From: Euzebyaceae bacterium
Lineage (GTDB): Bacteria > Actinomycetota > Nitriliruptoria > Euzebyales > Egibacteraceae
Direction of reading: 5' to 3'
DNA length: 5,768 bases
Assembly (NCBI GenBank): GCA_013696915.1
Contig: JACCXR010000399.1
Location: forward strand, 1-5,768
The position numbers and the translations under genes were made by a program. Shown here one piece after another: positions 1-4,856 of this stretch. The notes below the pieces were generated by a model that was given only the letters and a program-made list of their open reading frames with translations, ran no database searches and was not told the DNA's origin. Each line of letters opens with the position of its first letter. Position 1 is the stretch's first letter.

Positions 1-2
1 CG

Positions 3-404
3 GCCGCCGAGACCGAGGCGCAGTCCCAGGACTCCGCCGCCGTGGCCGAGGGCCCCGCGCTGGCTGACGAGGCCGCCGTCCGCGAGCGCTACACCGGGCT
101 GGAAGAGATCGATCGCCTGCTCGGCACGCCGGTCGACGAGGCCCCCGGGCTGGCAGCCGAGCGCCGGGCCGAGGTCGAGCAGGCCCCGGCCTTCCCGTCG
201 GGCGAGTTCCCGGCGGCGTGCCTGGACGCGGTGGCGCCAGCCGACGGACCGCCGGAGGTCATTGTCCGGGTCGAGCGGGTCAACTTCGCCGGGAGTCCCG
301 CCCTGGTCTACGTCCACGTGGGGGCGACCGCCGGCGCCGCCGCCCTCGACCGCGTGCGGATCGACGTCGTCGGCACCGACTGCGCTGTCGTGCTATCGCT
401 GTAG
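3..404 (+). CDS. Probable anti-sigma factor, C-terminal part (5' end outside window)
   Basis: The frame is open from the left window edge to TAG at 402-404, giving 133 residues. The GTG at 42 is only an internal candidate; because the frame stays open upstream of it, this is most likely the tail of a longer gene. Visible are an acidic, Ala/Glu-rich linker (about residues 1-60), then a compact beta-rich segment with a Cys in FPAACLDAV, a strand pair around VERVNFAGSPALVYVHV, and a closing GTDCAVVLSL. That pattern resembles the extracytoplasmic C-terminal domain of actinobacterial anti-sigma factors. The zinc-binding and transmembrane parts would lie upstream, outside the window. In M. tuberculosis the gene before trxB2 is Rv3912, the SigM anti-sigma factor, so synteny supports the call. 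The assignment is inference from position and fold-like pattern. Its stop overlaps the convergent zinc-finger gene by 12 bp. Confidence 0.55.
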   Translation, partial: AAETEAQSQDSAAVAEGPALADEAAVRERYTGLEEIDRLLGTPVDEAPGLAAERRAEVEQAPAFPSGEFPAACLDAVAPADGPPEVIVRVERVNFAGSPALVYVHVGATAGAAALDRVRIDVVGTDCAVVLSL

Positions 405-881
405 GCCGCGCACCGCGAAGAGGCCGGCCACCGGGTACGCGAGCAGCAGGAACAGCCCGCTGGGAACGACACGGCCGAGCAGCGCGAACGCCACTAGCAC
501 GCCGAGGACGCCGCAGGCGGCGGCGATCCCGGGGAAGGGCGGCTGGGTCTGGCGGTGGACGCCCCACCCGACCGCCCGGCCGATGCCGAACCCCAGGAAA
601 CCGCTGAGGATCAACGTTCCGAACGGCAGGAGACGCAGCAGGACGGCGAAGGCCACCCCGCCGGCCACCGCCGCGGCCACACCGGCCCCGATGCCGCGGA
701 CATAGTGGACCGGCTTGCCGAGGGCGCGGGCACGCCGCGGGAGTCGCGCGCACGACGGGCACTTCTGGCCGACCGGCGCCTGCTGCATGCACCGCGTGCA
801 GATCGGGTCACCGCAGTTCGAGCAGGAGATCCGCGTCGGTGTTCCCGGATGGTTGACGCAGGTCGGAATCGGAGTGCTCAT
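393..881 (-). CDS. B-box-type zinc-finger protein with about four membrane helices
   Basis: A protein of 162 residues. I chose the ATG at 881-879 over the upstream ATG at 1010 because the latter would read through the trxB promoter and start, and the zinc finger begins right after the chosen Met. The N-terminus carries C8-x2-H11, C20-x2-C23, C28-x2-C31 and C41-x2-C44, a cross-brace zinc site like the one at the front of actinobacterial rhomboid proteases. A basic stretch (49-60) follows, then hydrophobic segments at about 62-83, 87-106, 118-136 and 139-158. It is not a rhomboid: no GxSG motif is present and the protein is too short. The finger presumably faces the cytoplasm, next to the basic stretch. 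It is divergent from trxB across 100 bp and convergent with the anti-sigma-like gene. Function is unknown; a thiol- or zinc-responsive membrane protein is a speculative option suggested by its neighbour. Confidence 0.75.
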   Translation of the reverse strand: MSTPIPTCVNHPGTPTRISCSNCGDPICTRCMQQAPVGQKCPSCARLPRRARALGKPVHYVRGIGAGVAAAVAGGVAFAVLLRLLPFGTLILSGFLGFGIGRAVGWGVHRQTQPPFPGIAAACGVLGVLVAFALLGRVVPSGLFLLLAYPVAGLFAVRGLQR

Positions 882-890
882 CGCCCGACA

Positions 891-896
891 AGTGTA
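891..896 (-). promoter_or_regulatory. Candidate -10 element of the zinc-finger membrane protein gene
   Basis: Read on the minus strand, TACACT matches the actinobacterial -10 pattern TANNNT and ends 9 nt before the ATG at 881. Transcription would begin about 2-3 nt before the start codon. There is no purine-rich Shine-Dalgarno sequence in between (TGTCGGGCG), so the mRNA would be leaderless or nearly so. No convincing -35 element is visible at 16-18 bp, which is common for housekeeping promoters in this phylum. Confidence 0.45.
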
Positions 897-922
897 GGTT
901 CGCGGCCGGCCGGCCCCCGGGC

Positions 923-949
923 GGAATACCGCGGCTTCGTCGGCGCGTT
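923..949 (+). promoter_or_regulatory. SigR/SigH-type (disulfide stress) promoter of trxB
   Basis: GGAAT at 923-927 is followed after 19 nt by GTT at 947-949, 32 nt before the trxB ATG. This fits the established consensus of the ECF sigma factors SigR of Streptomyces and SigH of mycobacteria (GGAAT, about 18 nt, GTT), whose known targets include the thioredoxin genes. The -35 core sits in a short palindrome, GCGGAATACCGC (921-932). The element lies in the 100-bp divergent region shared with the zinc-finger gene. The spacing is one base over the commonest value, so the match is good but not perfect. Confidence 0.65.
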
Positions 950-981
950 CACCGGGCGGGAAGCCCGTCACAGGAGTCCAC

Positions 982-1914
982 ATGACCAGTTCCGCCCACG
1001 ACGTCATCATCGTCGGCTCGGGGCCCGCCGGCCTGACCGCGGCCCTCTATGCCGCCCGCGCCGACCTCGAGCCGATCATGATCGAGGGCCGCCAGGCCGG
1101 CGGCCAGCTCATGCTCACCACCGAGGTCGAAAACTACCCGGGCTTCCCCGAGGGGCGCATGGGCCCCGAACTCATGACCGACATGCGCAAGCAGGCGGAG
1201 CGGTTCGGCACGACCTTCGTGACCGCGGACGTCGACAGGGTCGACCTCTCGGCGGGCTCGCCGTTCTCCGCGCACGTCGGCGACCACACCTACGCCGCCC
1301 GCACCGTGATCGTCTCGACCGGGGCCACGGCGCGCTGGCTCGACCTCCCCGGTGAGCAGCGGCTCATCGGGCGCGGCGTGTCCAGCTGCGCGACATGCGA
1401 CGGCTTCTTCTTCCGCGACCGGGAGCTCGTCGTCGTCGGCGGCGGCGACTCCGCGATGGAGGAGGCGAACTTCCTCACGAAGTTCGCGTCGAAGCTCACC
1501 GTCGTCCACCGCCGGAAGGAGCTGCGCGCGTCGAAGATCATGCAGGACCGGGCGTTCGCCAACCCCAAGGTCGCCTGGGAGCTCGGCGCCCAGGTCATCG
1601 ACGTCCTCGGCGACGACCAGGTCGAGGGCGTGGTGCTGGCCGATACCGTCACCGGCGCGCAGCGCACCCTGCGCACCGACGGGCTCTTCGTCGCCATCGG
1701 CCACGACCCGGCGACATCGCTGTTCGCCGGTCAACTGGACCTCGACCCCGACGGCTACGTCGTCGTGAAGGAGCCCACGACCGCGACCAGCGTCGACGGC
1801 GTCTTCGCGGCGGGCGACGTCGTGGACCGGATCTACCGGCAGGCCGTCACCGCGGCAGGCATGGGGTGCAAGGCGGCCATCGACGCGGAGCGCTGGTTGG
1901 AGGCACATCACTGA
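982..1914 (+). CDS. trxB: Thioredoxin reductase (NADPH, FAD-dependent)
   Basis: 310 residues, full length for the low-molecular-weight bacterial family. The cytosolic enzyme transfers electrons from NADPH through FAD and a redox disulfide to thioredoxin. The FAD-binding motif GSGPAG is at residues 12-17. The second nucleotide-binding motif GGGDSAMEEA is at 153-162, with the NADPH phosphate-contact motif HRR at 176-178. The redox centre CATC is at 136-139. The C-terminal FAD motif FAAGDV is at 275-280, followed by RQAVTAAGMGCKAA (286-299), which closes the active site. The ATG at 982 is preceded by AGGAG at 972-976, 5 nt away. trxA follows after 107 nt in the same direction. The upstream SigR/SigH-like promoter suggests induction by thiol oxidation. 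Every catalytic motif is intact, and I see no competing identity. Confidence 0.97.
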   Translation: MTSSAHDVIIVGSGPAGLTAALYAARADLEPIMIEGRQAGGQLMLTTEVENYPGFPEGRMGPELMTDMRKQAERFGTTFVTADVDRVDLSAGSPFSAHVGDHTYAARTVIVSTGATARWLDLPGEQRLIGRGVSSCATCDGFFFRDRELVVVGGGDSAMEEANFLTKFASKLTVVHRRKELRASKIMQDRAFANPKVAWELGAQVIDVLGDDQVEGVVLADTVTGAQRTLRTDGLFVAIGHDPATSLFAGQLDLDPDGYVVVKEPTTATSVDGVFAAGDVVDRIYRQAVTAAGMGCKAAIDAERWLEAHH

Positions 1915-1960
1915 TGTCGCGGCCGGCGCGCCCGGACTGGTGGGGCGGGCCTGGTGCCGG

Positions 1961-1986
1961 GGAATACCGCCGGCGGGGGGCTGGTT
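1961..1986 (+). promoter_or_regulatory. Second SigR/SigH-type promoter, directly before trxA
   Basis: GGAAT at 1961-1965, preceded by GG, is followed after exactly 18 nt by GTT at 1984-1986, 35 nt before the trxA ATG. This fits the SigR/SigH consensus better than the copy before trxB. Both copies share the 10-mer GGAATACCGC. It lies wholly in the trxB-trxA intergenic region, so it can drive trxA independently of trxB. Confidence 0.65.
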
Positions 1987-2021
1987 GGCCAGTCCGACGC
2001 CGAAATCGACCGGAGGACAGC

Positions 2022-2348
2022 ATGAGCAACGCGCAGGCCGTGACCGATGCCGACTGGGACAGCGAGGTCCTGCAGTCGGACACGCCGGTCCTCATCGACT
2101 TCTGGGCGGAGTGGTGCGGTCCGTGCCGGATGGTCTCGCCGGTCGTTGAGGAGATCGCCGAGGAGCAGTCGGGCGCCCTCAAGGTCGTCAAGCTCAACGT
2201 CGACGAGAACCCCGACACCGCCCGCAAGTACCGGGTGATGTCGATCCCGACCCTGCTCGTCATCGCCGGCGGGGACGAGAAGAAGCGCATCGTCGGCGCC
2301 AAGGGCAAGGGCCAACTGCTCGCCGACCTCCAGGAATTCATCGCCTGA
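2022..2348 (+). CDS. trxA: Thioredoxin 1
   Basis: 108 residues, the usual length of a single-domain thioredoxin. This small cytosolic protein is reduced by TrxB and in turn reduces protein disulfides, for example in ribonucleotide reductase, peroxiredoxins and methionine sulfoxide reductase. The strand VLIDFWAE leads into the active site WCGPC at residues 31-35. The buried Asp of the family is D26. The cis-proline loop is SIPT at 74-77 (P76), and RIVGAKGKGQL (89-99) matches the last strand and helix. The ATG at 2022 has a strong ribosome-binding site, GGAGG at 2012-2016, 5 nt away. It lies 107 nt downstream of trxB with its own SigR/SigH-like promoter in the gap, so it is probably transcribed both with trxB and alone. 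The orthologue at the same place in M. tuberculosis is trxC; I use the general symbol. Confidence 0.97.
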   Translation: MSNAQAVTDADWDSEVLQSDTPVLIDFWAEWCGPCRMVSPVVEEIAEEQSGALKVVKLNVDENPDTARKYRVMSIPTLLVIAGGDEKKRIVGAKGKGQLLADLQEFIA

Positions 2349-2352
2349 ACGG

Positions 2353-2365
2353 CCGGCGTCGCCGG
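2353..2365 (+). terminator. Weak hairpin just after trxA
   Basis: CCGGC (2353-2357) and GCCGG (2361-2365) can form a 5-bp stem with a 3-nt loop, 5 nt after the trxA stop. No T-run follows. It could slow transcription or protect the 3' end between trxA and the separately promoted cwlM-like gene, but short GC stems occur by chance in DNA of this composition. Confidence 0.2.
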
Positions 2366-2420
2366 ACCGAGCGACCGTGGCGCGGGCGTTGGCATCCGCC
2401 GGTGCGGCACGCCTCGCCCG

Positions 2421-2426
2421 TAGACT
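2421..2426 (+). promoter_or_regulatory. Candidate -10 element of the cwlM-like gene (near-leaderless start)
   Basis: TAGACT fits the TANNNT -10 pattern and ends 8 nt before the GTG at 2435, so transcription would begin at or within 1-2 nt of that codon. There is no Shine-Dalgarno sequence before the GTG. This supports 2435 over the in-frame GTG at 2402, which would place the promoter inside the coding region. No clear -35 element is seen at the right distance; TTGGCA at 2389-2394 is too far away (26 nt). Confidence 0.5.
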
Positions 2427-2434
2427 CGGGCGCC

Positions 2435-3562
2435 GTGGCCCCCATCATTCGCGTCGGCGACACCGGTGCGGCGGTGCGGGACCTGCAGCGCCGCCTCATC
2501 CGCTGGGCTCTTCAGGCCACCGGCGCCGGGGGGCTGCCGCCACCCGTCGACGAGTTGCTCTCCGACGGCGTGTTCGGGCCCGTCACCACCGCGGCGGTGC
2601 GGCATTTCCAGCGGGAACGCGGCCTCGCCGCAGACGGCATCGTCGGCCCCGAGTCCTGGCGTGCCCTCGTGGAGGCCGGGTACGCCCTCGGTGACCGGCT
2701 GCTCTGGCACTCCCGCATCATGATGCGCGGCGACGATGTGCGGGAGCTGCAGACGCGGCTCAACCAACTCGGCTTCGACGCGGGCGCCGAGGACGGGATC
2801 TTCGGTCCGCTCGCCCACGCCGCCGTCGAGGAGCTGCAGCGCAACATCGGCCTCGAGGTCGACGGGGTCGCGGGTCCCGGGACGATCGCGGCCCTGCGGC
2901 GGTTGCACCGCGATCACCACTCGGGCGGCATCGGCGTGCGGGCCCGCGAACGCGAGTGGCTGCGGCGCCTGTCCGCGCGCGGGCTGTCCGGAGCCCGGAT
3001 CCTCGTGGACCCCTCGCACGGGCCGGACGATCCCGGCCATCGTGGCCCCGGCGGCGCCAGCGAGTCGGAGGTGGCGTGGCAGATCGCCACGCTGCTGTCG
3101 GCCCGGCTGTCAGCGCAGGGCGCCCACGCGACGCTCGCGCGGGGTCCGGCCAGCACCCCGACCGCCACCGAGCGGGCGCGTCTGGCCAACGAGCTCGGGG
3201 TGGATCTGGTGGTCTCGATCGCCCTGAACGGGCTCACGTCGGCGTCCGCCCGCGGAGCCAGCGCCTACTACTTCGGTTCGGCGACGTTCGTGTCCGAGGC
3301 CGGCATGGCCCTGGCCGCTGCCGCTCAGGCCGCGATGATCGCCGCGGGATGGCGGCCGGACTGCCGCATCCACCCGATGACCTGGGGCCTGCTGCGCGAG
3401 ACGCGCATGCCGGCCGTCGTCGTGGAGCCGGGATTTCTGACCTCGCCGGCCGACGAGGCGCGGCTGACCGATCCAGCGACCCAGGACGCGCTCGCCGCCG
3501 CCCTCGCCGGAGCCGTCGCCCGGTTCCTCGCCGCGGCTGTCCCCGCGCCGGTGCCGGTCTGA
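2435..3562 (+). CDS. cwlM: CwlM-like cytoplasmic amidase homologue, probably a regulatory pseudoenzyme
   Basis: 375 residues from the GTG at 2435, which follows a -10-like TAGACT; an in-frame GTG at 2402 would add 11 residues. There is no signal peptide: the chain starts MAPIIRVGDTG and enters a PG_binding_1 domain (about 7-80, ending DGIVGPESWRAL). A second one (about 98-157, with DGVAGPGTIAAL) follows, then an Amidase_3 domain (about 188-366). In active Amidase_3 enzymes zinc is held by two His and a Glu, with a catalytic Glu. Here DPSHG gives H195, SESEV gives a Glu (210 or 212) and VVEPGF gives E331. The expected His in the SIHAN-like motif is replaced: SIALN, Ala263. Mycobacterial CwlM is likewise cytoplasmic and degenerate, and stimulates MurA after PknB phosphorylation. 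Synteny (after trxA, convergent with a GNAT gene) supports orthology. The chain ends at PVPV, without the mycobacterial C-terminal tail. Confidence 0.85.
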   Translation: MAPIIRVGDTGAAVRDLQRRLIRWALQATGAGGLPPPVDELLSDGVFGPVTTAAVRHFQRERGLAADGIVGPESWRALVEAGYALGDRLLWHSRIMMRGDDVRELQTRLNQLGFDAGAEDGIFGPLAHAAVEELQRNIGLEVDGVAGPGTIAALRRLHRDHHSGGIGVRAREREWLRRLSARGLSGARILVDPSHGPDDPGHRGPGGASESEVAWQIATLLSARLSAQGAHATLARGPASTPTATERARLANELGVDLVVSIALNGLTSASARGASAYYFGSATFVSEAGMALAAAAQAAMIAAGWRPDCRIHPMTWGLLRETRMPAVVVEPGFLTSPADEARLTDPATQDALAAALAGAVARFLAAAVPAPVPV

Positions 3563-3566
3563 TTCT

Positions 3567-3629
3567 GACCGCTCGGCTCGGGAGGCGGCGGTCCGCACGC
3601 CCCCGAAACGTCCGGCGCACCTGGCGCCG
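3567..3629. terminator. Possible bidirectional terminator between convergent genes
   Basis: The 87 bp between the cwlM-like stop and the GNAT stop hold two GC-rich stems. GACCGC (3567-3572) pairs with GCGGTC (3588-3593). CGGCGC (3613-3618) pairs with GCGCCG (3624-3629) around a 5-nt loop. A further GCGGTCAG at 3646-3653, overlapping the GNAT stop, can pair with CTGACCGC at 3565-3572 instead. No T-tract follows any stem, which is usual in high-GC actinomycetes but makes the call uncertain. Confidence 0.35.
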
Positions 3630-3649
3630 CTGCTGGGTTCCCGCTGCGG

Positions 3650-4330
3650 TCAGGGCGACGGCCGGGCGCCGTCGTCCCGGGCGTAGCGGGTCTCGAGGGC
3701 CGGGCGGGCCCGCGCCGGTGCCGGCTGCCGCTCCCGCCGCGAGAGGACGGACAGCACCCCCTCCAGGGCGTGCCCGACCGACTCCTGCCACCGCACGGTC
3801 TGGCGCAGGTCGAGCCGCAGCAGGGGCAGGTCCCCGTCGTCGTGGAGGACCTGGAAGCCCCGCGACTTGAGGAACGACTCCGGGACCACGCAGGTCGCGC
3901 CCGGTGCGACGGTCGGAGCGCCGTACGCTTCCAGAGCCCTGCCGCCGCGGCGGTGCGTCTCCCGCAGCACGCTCTGCAGGAGCGCCGTGGCGAGGCCCTG
4001 GCCACGGTGGTCCGGCGCGACCCAGAGGGTGGCGAGCAGGAACGCGTCGTCCGACACGGCGCGTCCCATCCGGCGCATGCGCGGGAAGTGCTCCCCGGGA
4101 GCGAAGGTCGCGTACCCCGCCGGCACGTCGTCGACGTAGATCGCCTTCCCCGGCGTCCCCCACTCGAGCTGCGTGGCCTGCCACCAGGCATCCTTGCTCT
4201 CCCCGCCTGCCCGAGGGTCGGGACGCGGCCCGCGGGACCCCGTGCCGACCTCCCAGAACACGCACGACCGGCACGTCGCCGGCAGGTCGTCGAGCGCGGC
4301 GAGCGTGAGGTCGCGGATCCTTCGCGTCAC
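3650..4330 (-). CDS. GNAT-family N-acetyltransferase (Rv3916c-like)
   Basis: 226 residues from the GTG at 4330-4328; the open frame continues upstream but the added sequence is low-complexity and not protein-like. Residues 20-27 are CRSCVFWE, a paired-Cys motif I associate with this family. The acetyl-CoA-binding motif A lies in VAPDHRGQGLATALLQ (104-119), with the pyrophosphate loop HRGQGLA at 108-114. A Glu/Phe-rich segment, VVPESFLKSRGFQVL (148-162), fits the GNAT C-terminal half. The last 30 residues are Arg/Pro/Ala-rich and probably disordered. Substrate unknown. It converges on the cwlM-like gene as Rv3916c does on M. tuberculosis cwlM. It has no clear ribosome-binding site, and its start overlaps the upstream small gene's stop as GTGA, so it is probably translated by coupling. 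Confidence 0.88.
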   Translation of the reverse strand: MTRRIRDLTLAALDDLPATCRSCVFWEVGTGSRGPRPDPRAGGESKDAWWQATQLEWGTPGKAIYVDDVPAGYATFAPGEHFPRMRRMGRAVSDDAFLLATLWVAPDHRGQGLATALLQSVLRETHRRGGRALEAYGAPTVAPGATCVVPESFLKSRGFQVLHDDGDLPLLRLDLRQTVRWQESVGHALEGVLSVLSRRERQPAPARARPALETRYARDDGARPSP

Positions 4331-4557
4331 GGCGCCGGCGGGATCGGATCGGGCGGGACCCGGCCCGACAGGGACGGGTTCGCCGGGAGCGGGGGGCCGG
4401 CCGGGCCACCCGCGGCCGGGGGACGGCGGGGGCTCAGCACCGCAGCCAGGAGCCCGACGCCCACACCGAGGAGAAGTCCGGTGGCCGCTCGCACCACAGG
4501 ACGAGGGCCGGTGTCCTCGCCGAGGCCCGGCGCCCCACCCCCGCTGGCGGTCGGCAC
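4327..4557 (-). CDS. Small single-span membrane protein with Pro-rich tail
   Basis: 76 residues from the GTG at 4557-4555. The start is supported by GGGAGG (plus-strand 4566-4571) 8 nt upstream, a good Shine-Dalgarno match. The Gly-rich N-terminus (1-19) leads to a hydrophobic helix at about 22-42 with a GxGxG pattern, flanked by R23 before it and R44/R45 after it, then a Pro/Ala/Gly-rich tail. Its TGA overlaps the GTG of the GNAT gene by 4 bp, so the two form a coupled operon. I do not recognise a family. The biased composition means overprediction is possible, but the ribosome-binding site and the coupled stop argue for a real gene. In M. tuberculosis no gene lies between Rv3916c and parB, so this is an addition relative to that layout. 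Confidence 0.6.
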   Translation of the reverse strand: MPTASGGGAPGLGEDTGPRPVVRAATGLLLGVGVGLLAAVLSPRRPPAAGGPAGPPLPANPSLSGRVPPDPIPPAP

Positions 4558-4604
4558 AGCCGCTTCCTCCCACTCGACGCTGCCTGATCTTCTGCCCCCG
4601 CCGC

Positions 4605-4610
4605 AGTGTA
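4605..4610 (-). promoter_or_regulatory. Candidate -10 element of the small membrane protein-GNAT operon
   Basis: TACACT on the minus strand fits TANNNT and lies 47 nt upstream of the GTG at 4557. That predicts a 5' leader of about 40 nt which includes the Shine-Dalgarno sequence. The hexamer is the same as the one before the zinc-finger gene. No clear -35 element is seen. Confidence 0.4.
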
Positions 4611-4619
4611 CCGGCGGCC

Positions 4620-4856
4620 CGCCTCACGCCGGGCCGGCGAGATCCACCAGGTCGCCGGTGCCGCGAACGTGCCGGGGGGCGTGGCTCGCGCAGCCCTGGT
4701 CTGGCCTGACCGCGGGCGGCGGGGTCCGCATCCCGGCGTGGCCGCGGAGCCCGAGGCCGGTGGTGTTAGGGCCTGCGTGGAAATAACCTGTGCAGTTGAG
4801 CGTCTGGCCGGGCATCGGTGCGGCGGGCCTCACCGTCGCAGTCACACCCTGCGGTC
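4620..4856. other. Gene-poor stretch upstream of tnpB, probable left end of the element
   Basis: No supported gene lies here. Short open frames on both strands lack ribosome-binding sites and recognisable sequence. The stretch contains the AT-rich island GGAAATAACC (4779-4788) within otherwise GC-rich DNA, at the centre of an imperfect inverted repeat. The boundary between the host chromosome and the transposable element probably falls in this stretch, but I cannot place it without an empty-site comparison. Confidence 0.4.
4773..4795. repeat. Imperfect hairpin before tnpB, possible element-end structure
   Basis: CTGC (4773-4776) pairs with GCAG (4792-4795), and GG (4779-4780) with CC (4787-4788), closing an AAATAA loop with a small internal bulge. 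TTAG (4766-4769) lies 3 nt before the foot. IS200/IS605-family ends carry imperfect subterminal hairpins next to a short cleavage motif, so this is a candidate left-end structure. The stem is short and could be accidental. Confidence 0.25.

Noticed and set aside
393..881. Rhomboid intramembrane protease
   Set aside because: The N-terminal zinc finger is similar, but the membrane part lacks the GxSG catalytic motif and is shorter than a rhomboid core.
882..1010. N-terminal extension of the zinc-finger protein to an ATG at 1010
   Set aside because: It would run through the trxB start, ribosome-binding site and promoter. The zinc finger begins directly after the Met at 881, and a -10-like element lies just upstream of that codon.
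949..1911. Long minus-strand open frame opposite trxB (about 320 residues)
   Set aside because: It mirrors trxB almost end to end, has Asp/Arg/Gly/Val-rich shadow composition and no recognisable motifs. It is a typical high-GC antisense shadow.
1395..2348. Plus-strand open frame running from inside trxB into trxA, as if a fusion protein
   Set aside because: The first part is an Arg-rich alternative frame of trxB. Only the part from 2022 is real TrxA, and it has its own strong ribosome-binding site and promoter.
2389..2394. TTGGCA as the -35 element for the cwlM-like gene
   Set aside because: It lies 26 nt from the TAGACT -10 candidate, beyond workable spacing.
1847..3040. Minus-strand open frame of about 397 residues across trxA and the cwlM-like gene
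   Set aside because: It spans two well-supported plus-strand genes and shows no family features.
4331..4627. 99-residue N-terminal extension of the GNAT protein
   Set aside because: The added sequence is Arg/Gly/Pro-rich alternative-frame translation of the small membrane protein gene. The family-like segment begins a few residues after the GTG at 4330.
4624..4845. Minus-strand frame of 73 residues upstream of tnpB
   Set aside because: I see no ribosome-binding site and no motif I can defend. It falls in the probable left end of the TnpB element, so it is left as non-coding.
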